Assembly (NCBI GenBank): GCA_002375495.1
Contig: DFLU01000005.1
Location: forward strand, 118,315-182,314
DNA length: 64,000 nucleotides
From: Flavobacteriaceae bacterium UBA3611
GTDB lineage: Bacteria; Bacteroidota; Bacteroidia; Flavobacteriales; Flavobacteriaceae
Direction of reading: 5' to 3'
The first letter of the stretch is position 1. Every line of letters starts with the position of its first letter. Shown here piece after piece: positions 1 through 9,179 of this stretch. The translations under genes were made by a program, and so were the position numbers. The notes under the pieces are model-generated. The model made no database searches. It saw only the letters and a program-made list of their open reading frames with translations, and was not told the origin of the DNA.

Positions 1-522
1 ACAAGGTCCTTGCTCACCCATTTCCCAAAAATTGTCCTTTTTGTTTCCGTTTAAGATGCGGTCTTCGGCAACAAATTGCTTCCAAAAATCGTACGCCTCT
101 GTATCACGAGCTAAATTTTCCGAAGCATCACCTTCAAAAATAGTTACATATAAAATGTCTTTGTCAATTCCGTAGACTTTGGTTAGCAGTTCCCATGCCC
201 ATGAAATGGCTTCCTCTTTAAAATAGTCACCAAAACTCCAATTACCGAGCATTTCAAACATAGTATGATGGTACGTATCCATTCCTACCTCTTCCAAGTC
301 GTTGTGTTTTCCGCTTACGCGCAAACATTTTTGGGTATCGGCAATACGAGAATGCTTAATCTCTTTGTTACCCAGAAAATATTCTTTGAACGGAACCATC
401 CCTGCGTTGGTGAACATGAGGGTGGGATCATCTTTTAGCACCATGGGTGCAGAAGCAACGATTTGGTGTTGTTTCGATTTAAAAAATTGTAAGAATTGTG
501 AGCGTATTTCGCTAGATTTCAT
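1..522 (-). CDS. alaS: Alanyl-tRNA synthetase, N-terminal part (runs off the window)
   Basis: This class II aminoacyl-tRNA synthetase charges tRNA-Ala in the cytoplasm. Only the first 174 codons are present. The protein starts MKSSEIRSQFLQFF and carries the AlaRS signatures APMVLKDDPTLMFTNAGM, HNDLEEVG and HHTMFEMLGNWSFGDYFKEE. The window edge cuts it at NFWEMGEQGPC, in the motif 2 region. The start is the ATG ending at 522, which matches the family N-terminus. It is divergent from the M23 peptidase gene across about 120 bp, a pairing common in Flavobacteriia. The call is firm although most of the gene lies outside. Confidence 0.97.
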   Translation of the reverse strand, partial: MKSSEIRSQFLQFFKSKQHQIVASAPMVLKDDPTLMFTNAGMVPFKEYFLGNKEIKHSRIADTQKCLRVSGKHNDLEEVGMDTYHHTMFEMLGNWSFGDYFKEEAISWAWELLTKVYGIDKDILYVTIFEGDASENLARDTEAYDFWKQFVAEDRILNGNKKDNFWEMGEQGPC

Positions 523-643
523 TGCTGCTATATTTCAGTAAAAACTGTAGGTTATTGGTAAGTGAAAACAATTTTTATCTTTGTAGGACGTTAGCAAAAA
601 GCTAACACTCACCATCACCGCAAAAATAGGATTTTTTTAGCGT

Positions 644-1621
644 ATGTCTAAGGTTAAATATTACTACGATAGCGAGACCCTCTCGTATCGAAAAATTGAG
701 AAGAAAAAAGGCCGTAAACTCGGTATTTTTCTGCTGAGTTTGTTGGGGATGTTGCTCAGTGGTTTTTTACTACTAGTTGTCTACTTAAACCTTCCTGGTA
801 TTGAAACCCCTCGTGAAAAAACGATGAAACGGGAATTGGCCAACATGCAGTTGCAGTACGATTTACTGAACCGCAAAATGGACCAAGCCGAAAACGTTTT
901 GAACGAACTAGCCGACAGAGACAATAATTTGTATCGGGTCTATTTTGAAGCGAACCCGATTCCGAATGAGCAACGAAAAGCAGGTTTTGGTGGGGTGAAC
1001 CGCTATAAAGATTTAGAAGGTTTCGACAATTCAAAATTGGTGATTACAGCCAACAAACGGCTTGATATACTTACCAAACAAATCGTGGTTCAATCACGAT
1101 CTCTAGACGAAATAGCACAATTAGCCGAAGAAAAAGAAAAATTACTGGCCGCAATTCCAGCCATTCAGCCTGTGAATAACGAAGACCTTACGAGAATGGC
1201 CTCGGGCTACGGTTATAGAACCGATCCATTTACTAAAGCACGTAAAATGCATTGGGGTATGGACTTTACCGCTCCTCGTGGAACCCCTGTCTACGCAAGT
1301 GGAGACGGTGTCGTGACCCGCGCAGACAATACGGCTTCTGGTTACGGGAACCACATTCGTATAGATCATGGCTACGGATATGAAAGCCTGTATGCCCATT
1401 TGTACAAATACAATGTGCGAAATGGCCAAAAAATTAAGCGAGGCGACCTGATTGGCTTTGTTGGCAGTACGGGCCGTAGCGAAGCACCACACTTGCACTA
1501 CGAAGTGTTTAAAGATGGTGAGCGCATTAACCCAATTAATTTTTACTACGGAAACTTGAGCCCCGAAGAATTTGCAGACCTGTTGAAGAAATCGCAGCAA
1601 GAAAACCAATCGTTAGATTAG
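644..1621 (+). CDS. M23 (LytM-type) metallopeptidase, membrane anchored
   Basis: Predicted murein DD-endopeptidase or a LytM-type factor that acts on or near peptidoglycan. The 325-residue protein has a basic N-terminus, one membrane segment at about 26-48 and a coiled-coil stretch at about 58-92. The peptidase domain fills the C-terminal third. Zinc ligands are visible as HWGMD (H203, D207) and HLH (H283, H285), and the catalytic-side His is in LYAHLY (H252), so it looks active. It is the first gene of a rightward series with MerR, LemA and TPM genes. It is separated from MerR by 227 bp, so the link is synteny more than a proven operon. The exact substrate is unknown. Confidence 0.93.
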   Translation: MSKVKYYYDSETLSYRKIEKKKGRKLGIFLLSLLGMLLSGFLLLVVYLNLPGIETPREKTMKRELANMQLQYDLLNRKMDQAENVLNELADRDNNLYRVYFEANPIPNEQRKAGFGGVNRYKDLEGFDNSKLVITANKRLDILTKQIVVQSRSLDEIAQLAEEKEKLLAAIPAIQPVNNEDLTRMASGYGYRTDPFTKARKMHWGMDFTAPRGTPVYASGDGVVTRADNTASGYGNHIRIDHGYGYESLYAHLYKYNVRNGQKIKRGDLIGFVGSTGRSEAPHLHYEVFKDGERINPINFYYGNLSPEEFADLLKKSQQENQSLD

Positions 1622-1848
1622 GCCAATTGCGGCGGCTTCGAGTGCCCGTCTAGCCGACGACGCTGACTTCAGCCGCCAAAAGTTGACACTATTTCGTAAT
1701 TAAGCCGTGGCTGAAGGTCATGTTGAGCTACTGCCTTGCCAGAAGCGATTCAAGACGTGAGTCGATGTGCTCTCGAAGCCACCATAATTTTTATTTTCAT
1801 AAACTTTTTAGATATTTCTCACTAACTTCGTGAAGCAATAGCACATAT

Positions 1849-2178
1849 ATGCACGTAGATCTTCCAGAAAAATTATATTACAGTATCGGTGAAGTCGCCA
1901 AGGCGTTCGATGTAAACACATCGCTCATACGCTTTTGGGAAAAAGAATTTGATGTGCTACAACCCAAAAAGAACGCCAAGGGAAACCGTAAGTTCACTCC
2001 CAATGACATTAAAAACCTAGAGCTTATTTATCATTTGGTGAAGGATCGCGGATTTACACTCGAAGGCGCTAAAACGCACCTTAAGGAACACAAACACAAG
2101 ACACTTAGCAATTTTGAAATCATACGGAAATTGGAAACCGTGAAAGCCGAATTGCTAAAAATAAAAGACCAACTTTAA
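1849..2178 (+). CDS. MerR-family transcriptional regulator
   Basis: A 109-residue DNA-binding protein with a winged-helix MerR domain at about 9-80. Visible signatures are YYSIGEVAKAFDV, SLIRFWEKEF and GNRKFTPNDI. A short coiled tail at about 88-109 would serve for dimerisation. There is no cysteine cluster or ligand-binding domain, so no effector can be inferred. It is followed after 12 bp by lemA and is probably cotranscribed with it. The neighbourhood (alaS, M23, MerR, LemA, TPM) is recurrent in Flavobacteriia, which supports the call but does not reveal its target. Confidence 0.92.
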   Translation: MHVDLPEKLYYSIGEVAKAFDVNTSLIRFWEKEFDVLQPKKNAKGNRKFTPNDIKNLELIYHLVKDRGFTLEGAKTHLKEHKHKTLSNFEIIRKLETVKAELLKIKDQL

Positions 2179-2190
2179 ACACAAACGACC

Positions 2191-2802
2191 ATGAAAAAAA
2201 TGATTATCGTGCTTTTAGCGATACTTGCCCTAATTGCGATTTATTTAGTAATAAAGGGACCTAGTTTTTACAATACTGGTATCGATTTGAAAGAAAACAC
2301 TGCCGAACAATGGGGGAATGTAGAAAGTGCCTACCAACGTCGTGCCGATTTAATTCCGAACATCGTAAACACGGCCAAAGGGTATGCGGAGTTTGAACAA
2401 GAAACTTTAACCAAGGTCATTGAAGCACGTAGCAAGGCAACAGCCGTACAAATTGATCCTAGCAATATCACACCAGCTCAATTAGAGCAATTTCAACAAG
2501 TACAAAGTGGGCTTAGTTCTGCATTGGCTCGATTACTCGCTGTATTTGAACGATACCCAGATTTAAAAGCGAATGAGAACTTTAAGGAGCTTATCAACGA
2601 ACTTGAAAGAACGGAAAACCGTATCAACGTCGAGCGAAATCGTTTTAACGAAACAGTAAATCCATACAACAAGCATTTGAAGAAATTTCCGAATAATATA
2701 TTAAATAACTTTATCGGTAATTTTGAAACGATGGACTACTTTGAAGCTGCCGAAGGAAGTGAAAATGCACCGGAAGTTGAATTTGACTTCGGAACTAATT
2801 AA
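2191..2802 (+). CDS. LemA family protein
   Basis: LemA proteins are small, mostly helical and membrane-anchored, with a periplasmic or outer-facing domain; their biochemical role is not settled. The 203-residue protein has an N-terminal membrane segment at 3-21. The typical LemA features follow: the NTAEQWGNVESAYQRRADLIPN region, a VNTAKGYAEFEQ stretch and a C-terminal NRFNETVNPYN motif. It lies 12 bp after merR and 8 bp before the first TPM gene. LemA and TPM-domain genes are frequent partners, which suggests that these three genes work together at the envelope. Confidence 0.94.
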   Translation: MKKMIIVLLAILALIAIYLVIKGPSFYNTGIDLKENTAEQWGNVESAYQRRADLIPNIVNTAKGYAEFEQETLTKVIEARSKATAVQIDPSNITPAQLEQFQQVQSGLSSALARLLAVFERYPDLKANENFKELINELERTENRINVERNRFNETVNPYNKHLKKFPNNILNNFIGNFETMDYFEAAEGSENAPEVEFDFGTN

Positions 2803-2810
2803 TACGTCTT

Positions 2811-3248
2811 ATGTCTAAAGTAGAAGATTTTTTGACTGCCGACGAAGAAATGGCTATTGTAGAAGCCATTCGAACTGCCGAAAAGAACACCTCTGGAGAG
2901 ATTCGGGTACACTTAGAAGCCCATAGCAAGACAGATGCGTTTGACCGTGCTGCTGATGTATTCGATTTTTTACACATGAACAACACCAAGCTGAACAATG
3001 GCGTACTCATTTACATTGCTGTAGAAGACCGCACTTTAGTCATCATGGGTGATAAAGGAATTAACGATGTGGTACCCCCGCACTTTTGGGAAAGCACCAA
3101 AGATGCGATTATCGAAAAATTCAAAAAAGGTGATATGAAACAAGGGCTCGTAGATGGTATTCTGAAAGCCGGTGAGCAATTGAAAAAACATTTTCCGCGA
3201 AAAAACAATGACACCAATGAATTACCAGATGATATTTCGGTTGGGTAG
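2811..3248 (+). CDS. TPM domain protein, soluble
   Basis: A 145-residue protein consisting almost only of a TPM domain (the fold seen in YgcG and photosystem II repair protein Psb32). It has the conserved TSGEIRVHLEAH strand, a FDFLHMNNTKLNNGVLIYIA segment and a GDKGINDVVPPHFW motif. No signal peptide or membrane helix is visible, so it may act in the cytoplasm or be peripheral to the membrane, unlike its neighbour. The start ATG follows lemA by 8 bp. TPM proteins have been linked to membrane or photosystem quality control, but no activity can be assigned here. Confidence 0.9.
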   Translation: MSKVEDFLTADEEMAIVEAIRTAEKNTSGEIRVHLEAHSKTDAFDRAADVFDFLHMNNTKLNNGVLIYIAVEDRTLVIMGDKGINDVVPPHFWESTKDAIIEKFKKGDMKQGLVDGILKAGEQLKKHFPRKNNDTNELPDDISVG

Positions 3249-3283
3249 TTGTTAGTTGTTAGTTGTTAGTTGTTAGTTGTTAG
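3249..3283 (+). repeat. Five tandem copies of the heptamer TTGTTAG
   Basis: Five perfect head-to-tail copies of TTGTTAG follow directly on the TAG stop of the upstream TPM gene. They run into the likely 5' end of the next TPM gene, whose possible TTG start at 3277 lies in the last unit. Because seven is not a multiple of three, loss or gain of a unit would shift any reading frame that begins inside the array. Confidence 0.95.
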
Positions 3284-4086
3284 AAATTAATAAGTTGAAT
3301 ATATACTATCCAAAACGCATATTAATTCTTTTTCCGATGGTGGCATTGCTACTATCGAATGCTGCAATAGCGCAGTTTACGATTCCGCCAAAACCCACAA
3401 AGCAATCTGAACAGACTTCGCTCTACGATTACATCAATCTTCTATCAGGTTCTGAAAAAAATGCCTTAGAGCAAAAATTGCTACGGTATTCAGATTCTAC
3501 CTCAACGCAAATTCTGGTAGCGATTATCGGAACTTCAAACGGCGACGACCTAGCGTTGGTTGGAGCTAAATGGGGACAACAATGGGGTATTGGGCAAGCC
3601 GACGAAGACAACGGGATTCTTATTATTCTAGCGAAGGAAGATCGTAAAATAGATATCAATACTGGCTACGGTATTGAGTATCGTGTAAGCGACCGGACGG
3701 CAGAAAAAATAATTAACCAAATTATGATTCCCGAGTTTAAATCAGGGAATTTTTACAGCGGTTTAGACAAAGGAACCGATGCGCTCTTCTACGCATTGAA
3801 TGGCGAATTTAAAGAAGATCGGGACTTTAGCAAGAAAAATGACAACAGCCGATTTGTATTCCTCATCATTATTTTTATCATCATCATTATTTTGTTGCGT
3901 AACCGTGGCGGTAAAGGCGGAAAAGGGGGCGGCGGCAGTCTATTGGACGTGATCATACTTAGCAATATGGGGCGTACGGGAGGATTTGGCGGTGGCGGAA
4001 GCTTTGGCGGTGGCAGTAGTGGTGGTTTTGGTGGCGGCTTCGGCGGTGGCGGCTTTGGAGGTGGCGGTGCTTCTGGTGGATGGTAA
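3277..4086 (+). CDS. TPM domain protein with membrane anchor and glycine-rich tail (YgcG-like)
   Basis: A 269-residue envelope protein. An N-terminal signal-like hydrophobic stretch ends near AIAQ at about 32. A TPM domain follows at about 48-190 (TQILVAIIGTSNGDDL, KWGQQWGIGQADEDNGILI, RKIDINTGYG). A membrane helix lies at about 193-206, and the tail is very glycine-rich, ending GGGGASGGW. This is the classic YgcG layout. The start is uncertain. No ATG sits upstream of the hydrophobic stretch, so TTG at 3277 or TTG at 3295 is needed. The in-frame ATG at 3337 would leave a signal without positive charge. The gene lies 28 bp after the soluble TPM gene. Confidence 0.88.
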   Translation: MLEINKLNIYYPKRILILFPMVALLLSNAAIAQFTIPPKPTKQSEQTSLYDYINLLSGSEKNALEQKLLRYSDSTSTQILVAIIGTSNGDDLALVGAKWGQQWGIGQADEDNGILIILAKEDRKIDINTGYGIEYRVSDRTAEKIINQIMIPEFKSGNFYSGLDKGTDALFYALNGEFKEDRDFSKKNDNSRFVFLIIIFIIIIILLRNRGGKGGKGGGGSLLDVIILSNMGRTGGFGGGGSFGGGSSGGFGGGFGGGGFGGGGASGGW

Positions 4087-4183
4087 GCACCGACACCGTG
4101 ATGTGTGGTGGTGGTTTGGATAATTTTGTAAGATGCGAAGAACAAAATTAGACAAACTTTTCGTTCAATTTATCAGAATCTAA

Positions 4184-4299
4184 TCTCAACTCATAACTCA
4201 TAACTCATAACTCTCAACTCATAACTTGTCACACTGAGCTGTTACACTGAGCTGTTACACTGAGCCTGTCGAAGTGCTGTCGATGTGCTGTCGATGTGC
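4184..4299. repeat. Composite tandem repeat: 7-mers, 13-mers and 11-mers
   Basis: Three back-to-back arrays fill the gap between convergent genes. First come six heptamers of TCATAAC/TCTCAAC (4184-4225). Next are three imperfect 13-mers of the GTTACACTGAGCT type. Last are three 11-mers TGTCGAAGTGC/TGTCGATGTGC (4267-4299). A related piece, GTCGATGTGCTCTCGAAG, occurs near 1762. Such sequences are common spacer repeats in Flavobacteriaceae. No coding potential is seen. Confidence 0.85.
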
Positions 4300-4317
4300 A
4301 CACCTCCCAACTAATCT

Positions 4318-7095
4318 TTAAAACCTAAAGAATCCGCCGTCATTTACTTCTCCCTTTTTACCCAAACTATTAAATTTCCAACTAAAACTGAGCATTACAT
4401 ACCGTTCTAGCACGGTACTTTGTGAATCTTGAATATAATTTGCTGTGGCTGTTCGGCGGGTGTTGTTGTTCTGCCCCAAAATATCGTATACCTTGAGTGT
4501 GATAGTTCCTTTGTCTTTTAAGACCGAATACGCCAACGTGCTATTCCAAAATAAGACACTACGCTGAAATCCCGCAGCAACATCCGGATTGTAACTGTAA
4601 TCGATATCGTTGCGCCATTCTAATTTTTCTGGGAAGAAGGTGGCAGTTTCTAAACCTACATTATGCCTCACAAAACTACGGTCATCAAACGCATCTAGAT
4701 CGTATGTGGTATTGGTAAAGCTTAGCCGATAGCTAGGAATGAATTCAAACCATTTTTTCCAAGTAAAAGTAATACGTGTGTCGGGTGAATACGTAACATT
4801 ATTTGAAGCGTACTCTACCCCGTTATTGAAATTGATGCTCTGGTTGGTGTTTACAGACATCGCCACGCGAAACTTTACTTCCCGTATGGTATCTAGCTTT
4901 ACATTTTTGCTGTAGTTTCCACTTCCGTAGAAATAGTAGTTACCATCTACGTTCGTATAGGTCGTGGTTCTTACAAAATTCTCGTCGATAGTAGTTTGGG
5001 GTACGATTTGATTCTCTGTTAGATTTCCGTTAGCCCAAAAGCCGAAACCTGTTCCCTTCTGAAAATCGAATGCATTATACCCCATATACACATTGTGCTG
5101 ATTAGAAGGTTCAAGATTCGGGTTACCAGTTACCACATTCAACGGGTCACTCACATCTTGAAATGGCTGAAGTTGTTGTACGTCTGGCGGACTGTTATTA
5201 AGTCTGTAATTGGCGTATAAGGATGCTTTCGGACTAAAGCGATAATTACCGTATGCATTTACTTCAACTGCTTCAAAATCCTGCTCAAATGAGGTTTGTG
5301 GCCGTAAAGCATCTACATTTTCTAAGGTTCTAAACACATAAGACGCACTTAAGTTTGCGCTTAATTTTTCGCCATTGTATTGGAGTCCTAATGAGGGCGT
5401 GCTACGCCTATTGGTGTATTCAAAATTGGTACTCAAGGCTTGGTTAAAATCTATAAAATCTTGCGCATCCTCGTTAAAATCGAATGTGCTTTCAACACTT
5501 GTACGCGTATCTTCACGGTGGCTGTACCTCGGATTCAGGAACAACTTCTTCGCGATAATCGGGTACCGATAGCTTATGGATGCAAAATAACTGTCTAGCG
5601 TAAATTTTTCGTCTGTAAACTGGTTTCTATCTAGTACCGACGGATTGTCACCGAATACTTCGGTACTTGATTCTAGGAATTGTTCAGCATCGTTATTTTC
5701 AAATTCGGTATTCAGGCTTACATTTAACGAAGCTCCCCTATCACCAAAACGTTTGGTTATGTCTAGGTCATTCCTAAAACTTCTATTGATATTTTCAGAA
5801 AAAGTAAACGTTTCAGCTTGGTTGGTTGTTTCACCCACTTCATTTCTTGAAATTTCGTCGTTCGAAAAACGTCGATTTCCGGTTCCGTAGGTAATCGAAG
5901 GCCGTACATTAATCAAAAAAGTAGAATCTACTTTTATGTCTAACCGTACATTAGTGTTGTTAGTATTGTTTTCAGTAAAGCTTTCAGAATTAGAATTGGT
6001 AAAAAAGCGGGAATCTGGTAAAATATTTTCTCGTTGGGTACTATTCCGATTTTCACTATTACTACCTGCATAAAAATGGTCTGCAGTAATCTCAAATTTC
6101 TCTCCGTAAGTATCTGCGTAATTCGCGCCGGCATTTCGCGATCGTACAATACCCTCTCCACCTCCAAATCGGCGACCATCAATTCCAAACGAACCATCGC
6201 TGCTGGTAAAGATGCTTCGGCCACCGCCAAACATTTTCCGAATCTCGCCAAAGCTAAATCCAGCAGAATTGATATTGTTACCTCCCGCGAGTACACTAAT
6301 GCGTTGGTCATTATCAAATCGGTTAAAAAACCCTGCAAATTCATAGCGCTCGTCGGTGCCTGCTCCACCTGCCACTCTACCAAAAACACCTTTATTGTTT
6401 TCTTCTTTTATGGTCAGGTTAATCGTTTTGTTTTGTCCGTCACTTGCTTCTCCAGCAAAAGCTTCTGCATCGGTTTTGGTATCTGTAACCTGCACTTTTT
6501 CAATAATTTCTTTGGTCAGGTTTCGAGTAGTAATCGTGGGATCGTCTCCAAAAAACGGTTTTCCGTTTACAAGGATTTTATTTACTTCCTTTCCGTTTAC
6601 GGTAATCTGCCCTTCTGCATCTACCTCCACCCCAGGTAGTTTTTTTAATAAATCTTCTACGGTAGCGTCTTTTTTCGTCTTAAACGATTTTACATTAAAT
6701 TCTAGGGTATCTTTCTTAATGGTAATGGGCGCTCTCGATTTCAGCACTACTTCATCTAGGGTATTGGCATTGGTTTTCATCACAATGGTTCCCAAATTGA
6801 TTTCTTCGGAAGTAGCCTTGAACTCTTTTTCGTATGTTTCAAAACCCACATAGGAGATGTAGATTTTTAAATTGGGATCTGTGGTCTTTTCTTCGATACG
6901 AAACGCACCGTCCTGATCTGAAATGGTGTAGGTTACCAATGTACTGTCTTTGGCACGTTCAACATAAATAGTTGCAGATTCTAGTGGTTTTTGGGTGTCT
7001 TCGGCAGTGAGGGTACCCGAAATCGTGAACGGTTGAAATTGGGCAAATGTAGTAAGGCTGCAAAAAAACAGCAGCGCGCGTAGGCATTGCTTCAT
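4318..7095 (-). CDS. Outer-membrane beta-barrel protein with CarboxypepD_reg and plug domains
   Basis: A TonB-receptor-like outer-membrane protein of about 925 residues. From the chosen ATG it has a signal peptide (MKQCLRALLFFCSLTTFAQ). A carboxypeptidase-regulatory-like beta-sandwich follows at about 22-105 (ESATIYVERAKDSTLV, ISYVGFETYEK). Next come a plug-like region (TVEDLLKKLPGVEVDAEGQI, VNGKPFFGDDP) and a long beta-barrel rich in aromatic-ended strands. A 13-residue upstream extension is also open but lacks signal character. This is the barrel-3 type family of Bacteroidota, often annotated as an outer membrane beta-barrel protein. No SusD partner is beside it, so the substrate is unknown. 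Confidence 0.9.
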   Translation of the reverse strand: MKQCLRALLFFCSLTTFAQFQPFTISGTLTAEDTQKPLESATIYVERAKDSTLVTYTISDQDGAFRIEEKTTDPNLKIYISYVGFETYEKEFKATSEEINLGTIVMKTNANTLDEVVLKSRAPITIKKDTLEFNVKSFKTKKDATVEDLLKKLPGVEVDAEGQITVNGKEVNKILVNGKPFFGDDPTITTRNLTKEIIEKVQVTDTKTDAEAFAGEASDGQNKTINLTIKEENNKGVFGRVAGGAGTDERYEFAGFFNRFDNDQRISVLAGGNNINSAGFSFGEIRKMFGGGRSIFTSSDGSFGIDGRRFGGGEGIVRSRNAGANYADTYGEKFEITADHFYAGSNSENRNSTQRENILPDSRFFTNSNSESFTENNTNNTNVRLDIKVDSTFLINVRPSITYGTGNRRFSNDEISRNEVGETTNQAETFTFSENINRSFRNDLDITKRFGDRGASLNVSLNTEFENNDAEQFLESSTEVFGDNPSVLDRNQFTDEKFTLDSYFASISYRYPIIAKKLFLNPRYSHREDTRTSVESTFDFNEDAQDFIDFNQALSTNFEYTNRRSTPSLGLQYNGEKLSANLSASYVFRTLENVDALRPQTSFEQDFEAVEVNAYGNYRFSPKASLYANYRLNNSPPDVQQLQPFQDVSDPLNVVTGNPNLEPSNQHNVYMGYNAFDFQKGTGFGFWANGNLTENQIVPQTTIDENFVRTTTYTNVDGNYYFYGSGNYSKNVKLDTIREVKFRVAMSVNTNQSINFNNGVEYASNNVTYSPDTRITFTWKKWFEFIPSYRLSFTNTTYDLDAFDDRSFVRHNVGLETATFFPEKLEWRNDIDYSYNPDVAAGFQRSVLFWNSTLAYSVLKDKGTITLKVYDILGQNNNTRRTATANYIQDSQSTVLERYVMLSFSWKFNSLGKKGEVNDGGFFRF

Positions 7096-7206
7096 AAGAG
7101 ATGATTCGTTAGTTGATTGACGTTGGTGCTTCAATAACGATGTTTTTACAGAAATGTTTCAATCTCAAAAAAGAAGCACTACATATAACATCGGAAAAGA
7201 CATGAC

Positions 7207-8508
7207 CTACTTCTTCCTGATATAAATAGTTACCGGAACACCCGTAAAGTCGAATTCTTTTCGAAGTTTGTTTTCAATAAAGCGTTTGTAGGGTTCTTTT
7301 ACGTACTGCGGAAGGTTTGCAAAAAATGCAAAAGCAGGATAGGGAGTTGGCAGTTGGGTACAGTATTTAATTTTTACGAATTTTCCTTTGTATTGCGGTG
7401 GCGGATACGCCTGGATAATAGGCAACATGGTGTCGTTAAGCGTCGAAGTTTTAATTTTTTTACTTCTATTTTTGAATACCTCAACCGCTGTTTCAATTGC
7501 TTTGAAGATTCGTTGCTTCGTTGTTGCAGACATGAACACAATCGGGATATCTGTGTAAGGCTCACATTCTTTACGAATATAAGCTTCCATTTCTTTGGTG
7601 CTTTGGTTGTCTTTTTCAACCAAATCCCATTTGTTCACCAAAATCACAATCCCTTTGTTATTGCGCTGTGCCAGCCAGAAAATATTCTGTACTTGACCAT
7701 CAAAGCCTCGAGTGGCATCAAAAACCAAGAGGCAAACGTCACTATGCTCTATGGCACGCACACTACGCATTACCGAATAAAACTCAAGGTCTTCTTTTAC
7801 TTTCGACTTTTTTCGGATCCCTGCAGTATCTACCAAATTAAATTCAAATCCGAAACGATTGTATTTAGTATCAATACTGTCGCGCGTAGTACCTGCAATG
7901 TCGGTTACTACAAAACGTTCTTTCCCAATTAATGCATTGATAAATGACGATTTTCCCGCATTCGGTCTACCTACCACGGCGAATCGTGGCAGTTGTTCTT
8001 CCTCAACCTCTTCTTCGTCTGGCAATGCCTTTACTAAATCGTCTAACAAATCGCCGCTACCGCTACCATTGATGCTTGAAATAGTATAGTACTTTTCTAC
8101 GCCCAAGGAGTAAAATTCTACTGCGTCATTCTCGCGTTTGGAGCTATCTACCTTGTTTACTGCCAGAAAATAGGGTTTCTGACTTTTCCGAAGTAATTCT
8201 GCTACTTCTTCATCCATTCCCGTCACGCCACTCTCCACATCTACCATAAAGATGATGGCATCTGCTTCGTCTATGGCGAGTTCGACCTGTTTATCGATTT
8301 CCGCTTCAAAAATATCGTCGCTACCCACTACATAACCGCCGGTATCTATCAACGAGAATTCCTTTCCGTTCCAATCACTTTTTCCGTAGTGGCGATCACG
8401 GGTCACCCCGCTCACAGCATCGGTAATAGCTTCACGCCGCTGAATTAAACGATTAAAAAACGTAGACTTTCCTACATTGGGTCTCCCTACAATGGCAACA
8501 ATACTCAT
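7207..8508 (-). CDS. der: Ribosome biogenesis GTPase Der (EngA)
   Basis: A double-GTPase essential for 50S subunit maturation in the cytoplasm. The 433-residue length is normal for the family. Two G domains in tandem are clear: GRPNVGKS near 7-14 with DTGGY and NKVD, and GRPNAGKS near 180 with DTAGIRKKSKV and NKWD. A C-terminal KH-like domain follows (TQLPTPYPAFAFFANLP, RKEFDFTGVPVTIYIRKK). The start ATG at 8508 gives the canonical MSIVAIVGRPNVGKS. The gene is transcribed alone, 111 bp upstream of the receptor-like gene. Confidence 0.98.
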   Translation of the reverse strand: MSIVAIVGRPNVGKSTFFNRLIQRREAITDAVSGVTRDRHYGKSDWNGKEFSLIDTGGYVVGSDDIFEAEIDKQVELAIDEADAIIFMVDVESGVTGMDEEVAELLRKSQKPYFLAVNKVDSSKRENDAVEFYSLGVEKYYTISSINGSGSGDLLDDLVKALPDEEEVEEEQLPRFAVVGRPNAGKSSFINALIGKERFVVTDIAGTTRDSIDTKYNRFGFEFNLVDTAGIRKKSKVKEDLEFYSVMRSVRAIEHSDVCLLVFDATRGFDGQVQNIFWLAQRNNKGIVILVNKWDLVEKDNQSTKEMEAYIRKECEPYTDIPIVFMSATTKQRIFKAIETAVEVFKNRSKKIKTSTLNDTMLPIIQAYPPPQYKGKFVKIKYCTQLPTPYPAFAFFANLPQYVKEPYKRFIENKLRKEFDFTGVPVTIYIRKK

Positions 8509-8670
8509 GGTTTGATTCTTAAAGGGTGCAAAGTTAGAACATCCTTAGCAGTATTCAGTGGCAGTTAGCAGTTTTCTAACAATAATGTGCATGCTTGCTA
8601 AGTTTGGATGCATTATATGTAAAATTTTTATCAACTCTAAAAAAATCAGTACCTTCCTTCCCCAACCTAT

Positions 8671-9174
8671 GTGAAGATGCATCTTTCGGAAAATATAGTA
8701 CTTCGTCCCAGATTTCAATTTCAAGTTTCAGCAACCAAAGATGAGCTTTTAGCTGCGTTTCAAAATGCCAAAAAGTCTCAAAAAGCCTATATTCTCTCTA
8801 TTGTAGACGACCATATTTTTATAAAAATACCAAAGCAAAAACAACATTTCTGGTCACCGCAACTTCATTTAGAATTACGCACCAATGAAGATTCAGGACT
8901 GATGTTACATGGTTTATTCGGTCCGAATCCGACCGTATGGACGCTTTTTATGTTTCTGCATTTTGTAGTAGCCACCCTATTTATAGGTTTGGGTGCATGG
9001 GCGTACAGTAATTATGCCTTGGACCAATCGTACAGGCTACAACTTGTCATGATGTTTGTTCTCATAGGAATCTGGTTTACGCTCTACTTTGCCGGGAGAA
9101 TGGGCAAAAAAGCTGGGCGCAAAGAAACCAACGAACTCTATAGCTTTATGCAATCGATTGTTAGCATACCCTAG
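8671..9174 (+). CDS. Conserved hypothetical protein, two membrane segments
   Basis: A 167-residue protein. A soluble N-terminal domain of about 90 residues contains SATKDELLAAFQNAKKS and the strand-rich WSPQLHLELR segment. Two hydrophobic helices follow at about 93-115 and 123-146, with a short basic end. The first codon is GTG; ATG two codons later (8677) is equally possible. It sits alone between the two GTPase genes der and era, in the opposite orientation. The family is not recognised. The layout suggests an integral membrane protein with a cytoplasmic N-domain. Confidence 0.75.
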   Translation: MKMHLSENIVLRPRFQFQVSATKDELLAAFQNAKKSQKAYILSIVDDHIFIKIPKQKQHFWSPQLHLELRTNEDSGLMLHGLFGPNPTVWTLFMFLHFVVATLFIGLGAWAYSNYALDQSYRLQLVMMFVLIGIWFTLYFAGRMGKKAGRKETNELYSFMQSIVSIP

Positions 9175-9179
9175 CACTG

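Noticed and set aside
3789..4145. Long proline-rich frame on the minus strand
   Set aside because: Shadow of the glycine-rich tail codons of the TPM protein on the other strand.
4184..4299. CRISPR array
   Set aside because: The units are 7-13 bp with no spacers, and no cas gene is present.
7096..7134. Extended N-terminus of the outer-membrane protein
   Set aside because: The signal peptide begins at the downstream ATG at 7095; the extension is hydrophilic and would spoil it.
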